From Adhaeretor mobilis (GTDB lineage: Bacteria > Planctomycetota > Planctomycetia > Pirellulales > Lacipirellulaceae): a stretch of DNA of 64,000 bases. This document shows, one piece after another, positions 42,953-51,212 of the stretch. Position numbers and translations under genes: made by a program. The notes below the pieces were generated by a model. The model had not been told where the DNA came from and searched no databases. It was given only the letters and a program-made list of their open reading frames with translations. The stretch spans positions 744,001 to 808,000 of the forward strand of contig NZ_CP036263.1 in the NCBI RefSeq assembly GCF_007741515.1. The letters are read 5' to 3'. Every line of letters starts with the position of its first letter. Within the stretch, counting starts at the first letter, position 1.

Positions 42953-43315
42953 ATGCTTCCCCAACCTTCATTTAACCATTTCTGTGCCCACAGCCCCATT
43001 ACTATGCCTCCATTGTAAAGAGAAACTAGCAAATCGCCTAGCATTTGCTCGCAGAAGGCAGACCGGCATTTCTGCTCTCCAAAGCCATCAGAACACTATA
43101 AATCAAGCCTTTTGGCACTCCCAGCTGGGAAGTGCTGGCGGTGCCGAATGTGTGGGCCAGGCAGGGTTATTCAGAAAGTCCCGATAACTAAGCGCGGATA
43201 ATTAAGCCCTGAATCGCGATGTTGACCACCGCGGAAGTTACGCCCGCTGGATGAGGGCGGTAAGATAGCTGAGCCGTAAGCGCCCTGACGACTCATTTCT
43301 GCACCAAGATTCCAC
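42953..43315. other. 363 bp between divergent ClpP-like and UbiD genes
   Basis: A divergent regulatory gap without a supported gene. Around 43245-43270 there is an interrupted dyad (TTACGCCC ... GGGCGGTAA). No other structure is obvious. Confidence 0.4.
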
Positions 43316-45229
43316 ATGGGTTACCACAGTCTAAGCCAATGTACTGCCGATTTAGAGCAGCAAGGCGAGTTGCTACGTATCGACGTACCAGTCGATCCGC
43401 ACCTCGAAGCGGCAGCCATCCAGCGCCGTGTTTTCGCCGCTGGCGGTCCTGCCCTCTTGTTTACTAACGTCACCGGTTGCCGGTTTCCCATGGTGAGCAA
43501 CCTATTCGGCACCATCGAGCGCGCTCGCACCATCTTCCGCGATGGGCTTCCCGCGGTCAGCCAATTGGTCGCCGCGAAGGCCGACCCGCAAGCTGCCCTG
43601 CGCAAGCCGTGGAAGCAGTGGAAGCTGCCGCTGCACGCACTCACCATGCTACCCAAGTATGTGCGTAGCGGTCCTGTGCTGGCGAACGAAACCACCCTCT
43701 CGCAACTTCCACAAATGCAAAGCTGGCCGGAAGATGGCGGGCCGTTTATCACTTTGCCAGCGGTCTACTCCGAAGATGTGCGGCAGCCTGGGTTGAGTAG
43801 TTCCAACCTAGGCATGTACCGTGTGCAACTGGCAGGTAACGAGTATGCAGCCAATCGCGAGGTCGGGCTGCACTACCAAATCCATCGCAGCATCGGCGTG
43901 CATCACCAAGCAGCAATGGCTGCGGGTAAACCGTTCCGCGTGAACATCTTCATTGGTGGTCCGCCAGCGCTGCCACTAGCTGCGGTCATGCCGTTGCCTG
44001 AGGGCATGAGCGAGTTGACCTTCGCAGGGGCACTTAATCGCCGGCGCGTACGCATGATTCGCCAACAAGATGTACATGGCAATCCAGCGCCAGCGATTCA
44101 TGCCGAATGCGACTTCTGCATCACCGGTACCGTCGACCCTAAGCGACTGCTTCCTGAAGGACCTTTCGGCGATCACCTCGGCTATTACAGCCTGCAGCAC
44201 CTGTTTCCCGTGTTGCAGGTCGAGCACGTTTACCATCGCGACGATGCGATTTGGCCCTTCACGGTTGTCGGTCGTCCGCCCCAGGAAGATACGATGTTCG
44301 GTCAACTCATCCACGAAATGACCGGCCCGCTGATTCCCACGGTATTACCAGGTGTAGCGGGCGTCCACGCGGTTGATGCGGCAGGTGTGCATCCGTTGTT
44401 GTTGGCGATTGGTAGCGAGCGCTACATGCCCATGTCGCCCGCAAGTGAACCGGGCAACCCAGCCCCGCAGGAGCTACTCACCCAAGCCAATGCGATTCTC
44501 GGGCAGGGGCAACTTTCCCTGGCAAAGTTCTTGTTGATCGTCAACGGACAAGACGATCCGCAACTCAATATGCAGGATGAGACTGCCTTCTTGCGTCATT
44601 TGCTCGCCCGCTGCGACTGGCGACGCGACTTGCATTTTCAAACGGCAACCACCATCGATACGCTCGACTACTCGGGCGACGGGTTGAACGCAGGTTCGAA
44701 AGTCGTCATGGCTGCAGTCGGCCCGGCAAGGTTTGAACTAGCTACAGAAGTGCCTGCTGGCTTGAGCCTGCCCGATGGGTTCCGCGTTCCGCGTGTTGTC
44801 ATGCCAGGCGTGTTGGCGATCGAAGGTCCACCCTGCCCTGCCCCGTCGTTTCAATTTGAAGTCTCACCCGAGGTTCGTCAGGCCGCTCGACAGGAAACCG
44901 CTGCGACCATGCAGTGTTTTGTGGATTATTTCAATGCGGACCAACCGCTCAACAAGTTCCGCTGGTTGGTGATCGTGGACGATAGCCAGTTCGTGAGTGA
45001 GTCGGTACGCAATTTTCTCTGGACGGTTTTCACACGTACCAACCCGGCCAGCGATCTCTACGGCATCGACGCCACAATCGTCAATAAACACTGGGGCTGT
45101 CGCGGATCGTTGGTTTTCGACGCACGCATCAAGTCCCACCATGCTCCTCCACTGGAGGAAGACCCCTCCGTAACACGCCGCGTTGAGGGGTTGGCGGCCG
45201 AAGGTGGGCCGCTGCACGGCATCCTCTAG
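43316..45229 (+). CDS. UbiD-family decarboxylase
   Basis: 637 aa. A prenylated-FMN-dependent decarboxylase of the UbiD type. N-terminal module GYHSLSQCTADLEQQGELL is followed by AAIQRRVFAAGGPALLFTNV and NLFGTIERA. The central part contains the family fingerprint (NIFIGGPPALPLAAVMPLP; ECDFCITGTVDPKRLLPEGPFGDHLGYYS) and the C-terminal half the conserved KFRWLVIVDDSQF and NKHWGCRGSLVFDARIKSHH. Members decarboxylate (hydroxy)benzoate-like, naphthoate-like or other aromatic acids, and a menaquinone or ubiquinone role is common but not shown here. It needs a UbiX-type flavin prenyltransferase, which is not in the window. Longer than E. coli UbiD (about 497 aa), as in the futalosine-pathway-like long forms. 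Confidence 0.9.
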   Translation: MGYHSLSQCTADLEQQGELLRIDVPVDPHLEAAAIQRRVFAAGGPALLFTNVTGCRFPMVSNLFGTIERARTIFRDGLPAVSQLVAAKADPQAALRKPWKQWKLPLHALTMLPKYVRSGPVLANETTLSQLPQMQSWPEDGGPFITLPAVYSEDVRQPGLSSSNLGMYRVQLAGNEYAANREVGLHYQIHRSIGVHHQAAMAAGKPFRVNIFIGGPPALPLAAVMPLPEGMSELTFAGALNRRRVRMIRQQDVHGNPAPAIHAECDFCITGTVDPKRLLPEGPFGDHLGYYSLQHLFPVLQVEHVYHRDDAIWPFTVVGRPPQEDTMFGQLIHEMTGPLIPTVLPGVAGVHAVDAAGVHPLLLAIGSERYMPMSPASEPGNPAPQELLTQANAILGQGQLSLAKFLLIVNGQDDPQLNMQDETAFLRHLLARCDWRRDLHFQTATTIDTLDYSGDGLNAGSKVVMAAVGPARFELATEVPAGLSLPDGFRVPRVVMPGVLAIEGPPCPAPSFQFEVSPEVRQAARQETAATMQCFVDYFNADQPLNKFRWLVIVDDSQFVSESVRNFLWTVFTRTNPASDLYGIDATIVNKHWGCRGSLVFDARIKSHHAPPLEEDPSVTRRVEGLAAEGGPLHGIL

Positions 45230-45410
45230 CGTGTTTTCGAGTTTGCTGTAGCGAACCTCTCTTGCGACTAGCCTGAGAGCTAAGCCTCGCCCGGACTCCG
45301 GGACTGCTTCACTGTTCGCGCAAACTGCTCTGGTCCCTCCTCATAACCCTCCCAGTCGCTACGCTGGGGCCAGTGGGCAAGCTCGACCCGGCTTTTCTGC
45401 TGCGAGTAAA

Positions 45411-45440
45411 TTGACGCACCTGCTCCCCGATTGCCATACT
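45411..45440 (+). promoter_or_regulatory. candidate promoter upstream of the 216-aa membrane protein
   Basis: TTGACG (45411-45416), 18 bp spacer, CATACT (45435-45440): a good -35 with a fair -10, 75 bp before the ATG at 45516. Match only. Confidence 0.4.
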
Positions 45441-45515
45441 ACAAGGCGGGTCGGCCTTATGTGGCTCGTCATCAATTACCTGGAATCAGCGCAAACCTTT
45501 TCGTAGCAGAGATTT

Positions 45516-46166
45516 ATGAGTAACAACACAATTCGCGCCGAGCGCGATGGCAAGTACTACCTGCGGTTTCTGCTGATGGCACTCGGGGCACTCGGCTTTG
45601 GGCTTTGGTCCCTCTACGACGGCATGGTCACCTATCCAGATCAGCTCAAGCGAGATCAGATGTTTGTGCAGCTTGCTAAAGAGGAGGAGGAGACGGGCGA
45701 ATCTCGGAAGCAGGAGTGGGAAGCTTTCGCTGCGGAGAATGGCTACGACCCGGCAGAAAAGCCCGACGCGGAGCACCTCATGAACCCTGGGAGAATCCAG
45801 GGCCAGTTCATCATGGCCGGTGTCTGCGGCTTGGCGACGCTTGGCCTACTAGCCTTCGTGCTGCGTTCGCGCGGGCGTTGGATCGAAGGGGACGGCACTT
45901 CGCTCAATTCCAGTTGGGGGCAGTCTCTCAAGTTTGCCGACGTGTTCTCGATCGACAAGAAGAAGTGGAAGAACAAAGGCATCGCCAAGGTGCACTACAA
46001 AGAGGACGGCCGCAAGAAGATGTTCGTGATTGACGATTTCAAATTCAAACGCGAACCGACCGGCGACATCCTGCGTCAACTGGAAGCGAACATCGACAAA
46101 GGGCTGATCGTCAACGGCAAGCCCGAGGGGCCCAAGAAGCCCAAGGCCGAGGAAGCTCCGAAGTAA
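45516..46166 (+). CDS. two-TM protein with a cytoplasmic charged domain, unknown function
   Basis: 216 aa. First membrane helix YYLRFLLMALGALGFGLWSLY, a charged loop with EEEETGESRKQEWEAFA (about 50-75), second helix GQFIMAGVCGLATLGLLAFVL, then about 85 residues with a beta-strand-rich pattern (WIEGDGTSLNSSWGQSLKFADVFSIDKKKW...VIDDFKFKREPTGDILRQLEANI) resembling a small PH-like fold, and a Lys/Pro-rich C-terminus. I know of no function. The surface pattern and length suggest a conserved planctomycete membrane protein. It stands alone with a promoter-like sequence upstream; convergent with the PIN-TRAM gene. Confidence 0.7.
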   Translation: MSNNTIRAERDGKYYLRFLLMALGALGFGLWSLYDGMVTYPDQLKRDQMFVQLAKEEEETGESRKQEWEAFAAENGYDPAEKPDAEHLMNPGRIQGQFIMAGVCGLATLGLLAFVLRSRGRWIEGDGTSLNSSWGQSLKFADVFSIDKKKWKNKGIAKVHYKEDGRKKMFVIDDFKFKREPTGDILRQLEANIDKGLIVNGKPEGPKKPKAEEAPK

Positions 46167-46390
46167 GCTCCTGCCGATCAAGCTTAGGATTCAGGGAAAA
46201 ACAAGCTCGGCATGAAAGGTTGCTTAAGTCACCCTCCCTCTGGGGGTCGCTCGACAGTAGTAAGCTCCGGCGGTCTCTCCTGTCCGCTCGATAGCACAAG
46301 GGAGAGTAGTTCGCAGGCGAAGTGGACCACACCACAATGCGCTCAGGCAAGTACGTAGCGGTAATCCGCGGTACGCCTCCCACACAACCG

Positions 46391-47416
46391 TTACGACTGG
46401 TCGTTGCCGTTCCGCTCGTAACGGCCAAACACCATGCGACCGGCACTGGTCTGGAGCACGCTGCTCACCACCGCGGCGACGCTTTCGCCCACGTGATTGC
46501 GGCCCCCTTCGATGACAACCATCGTGCCGTCTTCGAGATAGCCGACGCCTTGCCCGCTTTCTTCGCCCGCCTTCATGATGCGAACCTCCAGCGTTTCGCC
46601 GGGCAGAAAGATCGGCTTGAGGGCGTTGGAGATGTCATTCAAGTTGATGACGCCCACGTCATGCAGCTTCGCCACTTTGTTGAGGTTGTAGTCGTTGGTA
46701 ACGACTTTACCTTCAAGGTGCTTTGCCAGGAGTACGAGCTTTTGATCGACCGGCTGACCCGCGAACTGAGGTAGATCGCGATCGTAGATCACAAGATCGA
46801 CCTTGGGATCGGAACGCAACCGATTGAGAATATCCAGCCCACGCCGCCCGCGCCCGCGGCGCAGCTTGTCGCTGGAGTCGGCAATGGCTTGGAGTTCGGC
46901 TATGACAAACTGCGGCATGATCAGTTGGTTGTCGATCATGCGCGTATCGACCACGTCGGCTATGCGACCGTCGATCACCACGGAAGTGTCGAGCACATAG
47001 GGCTTGAGGCCTTTGATTTCCTTCGCAAATTCCACGTAGGGAATAATGAAGCGGAAATCATCCTTGGTCTGCATCAGGATACTAATGCAGGAATAGCAAA
47101 GCACCATACCCAAGATCAGCGGCACCCAAGTCGCTTGTAGCGTGTCGGGCGCGAGTACCGGACTGAGAGCAATCTTCAACACGTACGTCAAGAACAACCC
47201 GATGAGCAGGCCGAAATAGACGGCGGTGATCGTATCGAGGCGCTTCTTGCGTGCCCACATATCTACTGTAATCACGATGCCAGCCAGCAAGATCATGCCG
47301 CCGATGACCAGCCAAGGTACGTAGGGTTCCTTGGGCAACGCGTCAGACTGGATCAGCTGTACGCCTAGCCCGGCTGCGACGAGCACGAACACACAACGAA
47401 GAACGATCAGAGCCAT
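46391..47416 (-). CDS. PIN-TRAM domain membrane protein, YacL-like
   Basis: 341 aa from the ATG at 47414-47416 (an open extension to 47515 is rejected as noise). Four N-terminal membrane helices (ALIVLRCVFVLVAAGLGVQL, WLVIGGMILLAGIVITV, ITAVYFGLLIGLFLTYVL, LILGMVLCYSCISILM) are followed by a PIN ribonuclease domain (KPYVLDTSVVIDGRIADV, with acidic residues D..D..DRD..NDYNL at the expected positions) and a C-terminal TRAM domain (ETLEVRIMKAGEESGQGVGYL). The whole matches the widespread YacL/PilT-type family, thought to act on RNA. Transcribed toward the 216-aa gene. Confidence 0.87.
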   Translation of the reverse strand: MALIVLRCVFVLVAAGLGVQLIQSDALPKEPYVPWLVIGGMILLAGIVITVDMWARKKRLDTITAVYFGLLIGLFLTYVLKIALSPVLAPDTLQATWVPLILGMVLCYSCISILMQTKDDFRFIIPYVEFAKEIKGLKPYVLDTSVVIDGRIADVVDTRMIDNQLIMPQFVIAELQAIADSSDKLRRGRGRRGLDILNRLRSDPKVDLVIYDRDLPQFAGQPVDQKLVLLAKHLEGKVVTNDYNLNKVAKLHDVGVINLNDISNALKPIFLPGETLEVRIMKAGEESGQGVGYLEDGTMVVIEGGRNHVGESVAAVVSSVLQTSAGRMVFGRYERNGNDQS

Positions 47417-47641
47417 AGTTAATATTTCTATTGCGAAACGATAAAGACAATAGCTTGAATGATAGCGCACCTTGAATCGCGAATCTAAGGACAGAGCGGA
47501 CAACTTTCGCCACACTCGTGCTACCGCGGAGTATCCCGAGTCATGATCTACCCCCAGCTACGCGGTATTTCAAGTCTAACACTGCTGCGGCAAACAACCA
47601 GTGCCAGCCCCTAACTTCTCGGTCAACGTACGATCTTTCAG

Positions 47642-48814
47642 CTATTTCTCTAACCCAATCGTTGCGACAGTCACATAGTTCTCCCGATCGCCGTATTCCC
47701 GGCCATCGAGGGCGCTGCGATCAGTCATGCTTGCCAAGAAGTCGGCCACGACCCGCGGGAGTCCCTCGTTCGGCACGAGTGCCAGATAGTTTTCTGGCAA
47801 CAGGATGTGCCCACGAGTGAGTTCCTCGAATCGATGCTGAAGGGTTTCTGTTGCCCTTTTACGTTGCTGGAGTACTTCAGGATGTCGATAGACACGCTCG
47901 AATAGCAGCGACTCTAGTTCCCGTTGTTGTTCCACCAACTCCGTCGAGCCGGCAACAAGTAGGTCAGTTTGTGATTGAACCTCAGTGGTCGAGCCGGGCT
48001 GTAATTTGCCGATTCGCTCTTGAGTTGCAGTGAGTAAGTCGCCCGCCAGTCGATCAATGACTGCGTGCACCACTGCGCGGCGAGTCTCGTGCTGGTCAAG
48101 CGCCGTGTACCGCTGCTGGGTAGCTTTGGTTGCATCGCGCCAAAGTTGGGAGTCTGCCAACTCGCCGAGGGTGAGCAGACCCATCTCGATTGCGTCGTCG
48201 GGATCGTGTGCGTCGTAGGCGATGCTATCAGCCGCATCAACGACTTGCACTTCGAGCAGAGGGCTTTCTTGGCCACGGTCTTCTGAACGAGATTTCTTAT
48301 TGGAACGCATTCGTTGCCCAGAGAGCACTTCGCGGGTGAGATTCAAGCCCGGGAAGTTCGGGTAGCGATGCTCCAAGAGTTCCACTATCCGTAGGGCTTG
48401 AGCGTTGTGATTGAATCCGCCGTGCTCAGACAGGCATTCGTTGAGCACGTCCTCTCCGGCGTGGCCGAACGGCGGATGGCCGATGTCGTGCATGAGTGCG
48501 AGCGGTTCGATCAGGTCCTCGTTCAACTGCAACGTGCGGCCGATGGTCCGTGCGATCGATGTGACTTCCAGGGTATGCGTCAACCGAGAGCGATGGTAGT
48601 CGCCCATCGTGCCCAGGAACACTTGCGTTTTATGCGCCAGTCGACGGAACGCGCTGGAATGGACAATTCGATCGCGATCGCGTTGGTACGCATTGCGATA
48701 GAGATGAGCCGATTCTTGATGCACGCGCCCCGCTGAGTCGGCAGAATGCATTGCGTAGGGAGCGAGCAGTAGTCGCTCGCGCTCTTGTTGTCCAATTTCT
48801 CTACTAAACATCAT
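47642..48814 (-). CDS. dgt: deoxyguanosinetriphosphate triphosphohydrolase-like HD protein
   Basis: 390 aa. HD-domain dNTPase: residues RLAHKTQVFLGTMGDYHRSR, then LTHTLEVTSIARTIGRTL (first His), ALMHDIGHPPFGHAGE (HD motif) and later VVDAADSIAYDAHDPDDA (second metal site). Hydrolyses dGTP (or other dNTPs) to the nucleoside and triphosphate. The shorter, type-2-like form (about 390 aa) rather than the 505-aa E. coli Dgt, with the usual N-terminal REIGQQERERLLLAPYA. It overlaps the HIT gene by 11 bp, so the two are co-transcribed (HIT first). Confidence 0.92.
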   Translation of the reverse strand: MMFSREIGQQERERLLLAPYAMHSADSAGRVHQESAHLYRNAYQRDRDRIVHSSAFRRLAHKTQVFLGTMGDYHRSRLTHTLEVTSIARTIGRTLQLNEDLIEPLALMHDIGHPPFGHAGEDVLNECLSEHGGFNHNAQALRIVELLEHRYPNFPGLNLTREVLSGQRMRSNKKSRSEDRGQESPLLEVQVVDAADSIAYDAHDPDDAIEMGLLTLGELADSQLWRDATKATQQRYTALDQHETRRAVVHAVIDRLAGDLLTATQERIGKLQPGSTTEVQSQTDLLVAGSTELVEQQRELESLLFERVYRHPEVLQQRKRATETLQHRFEELTRGHILLPENYLALVPNEGLPRVVADFLASMTDRSALDGREYGDRENYVTVATIGLEK

Positions 48815-49346
48815 TATCAGTTAACGCTTCCCACAGTGCTTCTAAGGATTGAGGAATCACTCGAATCCCTGCTGTTACTGGCATGAAGTTCGAGTCGCCC
48901 GGCCAACGAGGAACCAGGTGCCAGTGCAGGTGCCCTGGCACGCCGGCACCTGCCGTGCGGCCCAGGTTGAGGCCAATGTTAAAGCCTTCCGCACGGATCA
49001 GCGTACGATAGCGTTCCGTGTATCTTGTAAGTAATTCTAGACATTCCCGATTCTCGTCGGCAGTCAATTCAGCCAAATCGCCGGCATGACGGCGCGGACA
49101 AACCAGCAGGTGCCCGTTCGCATACGGGTAGCGATTGAGGATCGCCACGGCGTGCTCACCCACTTCCACTACCAAATGCTCCCGATGAGCTTCCGACGGG
49201 GCAGCAAATTCTCCCGCAGCGCGGCAGACGAAGCACTCCCGCGATGCTCCAGCCAGCCACTCGCGGGGAAGCGTCGGCTCGGCGGGCTGATCGTCGCCGG
49301 CTACGTAGCCCAATCGCCAGGGCGCCCATAGGCGTTGTTCATCCAT
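48804..49346 (-). CDS. HIT-family nucleotide hydrolase/transferase
   Basis: 180 aa. The catalytic triad motif H-x-H-x-H is PGHLHWHLVPRW near residue 135, and the Gly-rich NIGLNLGRTAGAGVPG precedes it. N-terminal features: LWAPWRLGYVAGD (typical of Ap4A-phosphorylase/HIT-type proteins) and a Cys pair (ECFVCRAAG). HIT proteins cleave dinucleoside polyphosphates or adenylated substrates; the substrate here is open. It overlaps dgt, so the pair may form a nucleotide-sanitation operon (inference). Confidence 0.9.
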   Translation of the reverse strand: MDEQRLWAPWRLGYVAGDDQPAEPTLPREWLAGASRECFVCRAAGEFAAPSEAHREHLVVEVGEHAVAILNRYPYANGHLLVCPRRHAGDLAELTADENRECLELLTRYTERYRTLIRAEGFNIGLNLGRTAGAGVPGHLHWHLVPRWPGDSNFMPVTAGIRVIPQSLEALWEALTDNDV

Positions 49347-49485
49347 CGGGTAAATCTCTTAGGAACAGTAGGCTAGCAGTGCCAGCAGCGAGTTTAGGTT
49401 GACTGGGAAATACGAGCAAGAGCGGCTAAGCCGCAAGCGGCCTGCTCTGGCGTCAATTCTGTATGCTCGCCATACTCTTGCCTCC

Positions 49486-50256
49486 ATGGCCTCGCCTACC
49501 AACACTGCTGCGCGATTTCGAATTCAGCTCGATCTGTTTGCCGGTCCGTTTGACCTGCTGCTTTACTTGGTGCGCAAGCACGAACTGGACGTGCTGGAAA
49601 TTCCGATTGCTGTTGTGACTGAGCAGTACCTGGAGATTCTCGCAGTTCTTGAGCATATCGATGTCGACGCCGTCGGAGATTTCTTGGAAGTGGCCACCAA
49701 GTTGATGGAGGCCAAAAGCCAGTCGATGCTGCCACGCCATGAAGGCGAGGTAGAGACTCTGGAAGAACCGCGAGACGATCTCGTTCAGCAGTTGCTCGAA
49801 TACAAACGCTTCAAGCAAGCTGCCAGCGAATTGGAAGCTCGCAGCCATCAGTGGCAACTGAGATACACGCGGCGGGTGAATGATTTGGAGGCAAACGCAG
49901 CTGATCCGGCAGAGCAGCCCATCCAAGATGTGGAACTCTGGGACTTGGTAAGCGCATTCAGCCGCGTCATGCAGCACAATACGAAGACCAAACCAGCAAA
50001 AATCTCGTACGACGAAACGCCGATCGAAGTCTATGTGGAGCGGATTGAGAAGCGTCTGCAAAGCGAGCCACGGATTTGCTTCGTCGACTTCTTCGAGCCG
50101 GGCATGCATCGCTCGCAATTGGTTGGGCTGTTCTTGGCGATACTCGAACTGATTCGTCACCGCGGCGTTCGTTGCCAGCAAGAGGAACTGTTCGGGGAAC
50201 TGTGGGTACTCGCAGCCGAGAGCAAGCAGGAAGCATCGAGCAAGCTCGAAGGCTAA
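49486..50256 (+). CDS. scpA: segregation and condensation protein A
   Basis: 256 aa from the ATG at 49486; the frame is open from a TTG at 49399 but the extra residues are not ScpA-like. Kleisin subunit of the Smc-ScpAB condensin. N-terminal Smc-binding helical part (QLDLFAGPFDLLLYLVRKHELDVLEIPIAVVTEQYLEIL), then EVATKLMEAKSQSML and the charged middle, and a C-terminal winged-helix-like part (YVERIEKRLQSEPRICFVDFF...RSQLVGLFLAILELIRHRGV). ScpB and Smc are not in the window. Stop lies 91 bp before the tRNase Z gene on the same strand. Confidence 0.93.
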   Translation: MASPTNTAARFRIQLDLFAGPFDLLLYLVRKHELDVLEIPIAVVTEQYLEILAVLEHIDVDAVGDFLEVATKLMEAKSQSMLPRHEGEVETLEEPRDDLVQQLLEYKRFKQAASELEARSHQWQLRYTRRVNDLEANAADPAEQPIQDVELWDLVSAFSRVMQHNTKTKPAKISYDETPIEVYVERIEKRLQSEPRICFVDFFEPGMHRSQLVGLFLAILELIRHRGVRCQQEELFGELWVLAAESKQEASSKLEG

Positions 50257-50347
50257 ATGGCCCTGGGATCCTGCGCCTTATCTTGGAGCGAGCGACGCCT
50301 TACACTGAAGGGCTTGCCTTCAAACTTGCCCTTTTTGACGCTTTCCG

Positions 50348-51187
50348 ATGGTCGATAACGCCCCCCTGATCTCGCACACCCACGGCGAACTAACCGTCGA
50401 GGGCTATTCGCGCGCCGCGGTTCAGACGTATTGGCGGATTCCGGAGCTGAAGTTGGGCTTCGACTTGGGGGCCCACCCGTGGTCGTTTATGGGTACGGAC
50501 ACGTGGTTCGTCTCGCACGCGCATCTCGATCACATCGCGGCACTCCCCTTGTATGTGGCCCGGCGTCGCATGATGAAAATGTCGCCGCCAACGATCTACA
50601 TGCCCCCTGAAGCGATTGAGCCCTCACGCGAAATGCTCAAGCAGTTCACTCGGCTTGATCGAGGACGCATGCCGTGCGAAATCTTGCCTATTTATGCAGG
50701 CGCAGAGATCGAGCTGTCGAGAGAATTGGTCGTCACGGTGAGCGAAACTAAGCACTCGGTCGCCTCCTGCGGATTCGTAGTGTGGCAGCGACGGAACAAG
50801 CTCAAGGCCGAATATGTCGATCTCTCTGGCGACCAAATCCGCGACCTGCGCACCTCGGGCACGGAGATCACTGAGGAATTACGCACACCGCTCGTTGCGT
50901 ACACGGGCGATACGGCTCCGGTGGGTCTCGACCGTTGCCCCGCGATGTACGAAGCAAAGATCCTGATCACCGAGCTCACTTTCGTTTCGCCTGAGCATCG
51001 CAAAGAGAAGATCCACAAGTTTGGGCACATGCACCTGGACGACTATGTGGATCGTCGCGACAAGTTCAACAACGAGCTCATCATCGCCGGGCACCTGAGC
51101 ACGCGCTACCATCCTAACAAGGTCCGACGCATGGTTGAGAATGCCTTGCCTGGCATGCTCGATGGTCGGCTGAAGCTGTGGCTGTAG
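50348..51187 (+). CDS. rnz: tRNase Z-like metallo-beta-lactamase
   Basis: 279 aa. tRNA 3' processing endonuclease fold: metal-binding HAHLDH (H-x-H-x-D-H), a second His in SETKHSVASCG, Asp in VAYTGDTAP and a C-terminal His in IIAGHLSTRYH, in the ElaC order. The starting ELTVEGYSRAAVQTYWRIPEL and GDQIRDLRTSGTEITEELRTPLVAYTGDT resemble, from memory, the short plant tRNase Z (about 280 aa) more than E. coli ElaC (305 aa). A zinc-dependent nuclease that trims the 3' trailer of pre-tRNAs, or a MBL-fold hydrolase of that subfamily. Lies directly downstream of scpA. Confidence 0.8.
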   Translation: MVDNAPLISHTHGELTVEGYSRAAVQTYWRIPELKLGFDLGAHPWSFMGTDTWFVSHAHLDHIAALPLYVARRRMMKMSPPTIYMPPEAIEPSREMLKQFTRLDRGRMPCEILPIYAGAEIELSRELVVTVSETKHSVASCGFVVWQRRNKLKAEYVDLSGDQIRDLRTSGTEITEELRTPLVAYTGDTAPVGLDRCPAMYEAKILITELTFVSPEHRKEKIHKFGHMHLDDYVDRRDKFNNELIIAGHLSTRYHPNKVRRMVENALPGMLDGRLKLWL

Positions 51188-51212
51188 GGCGAACCCCCTG
51201 TTCTCGCTTGCG

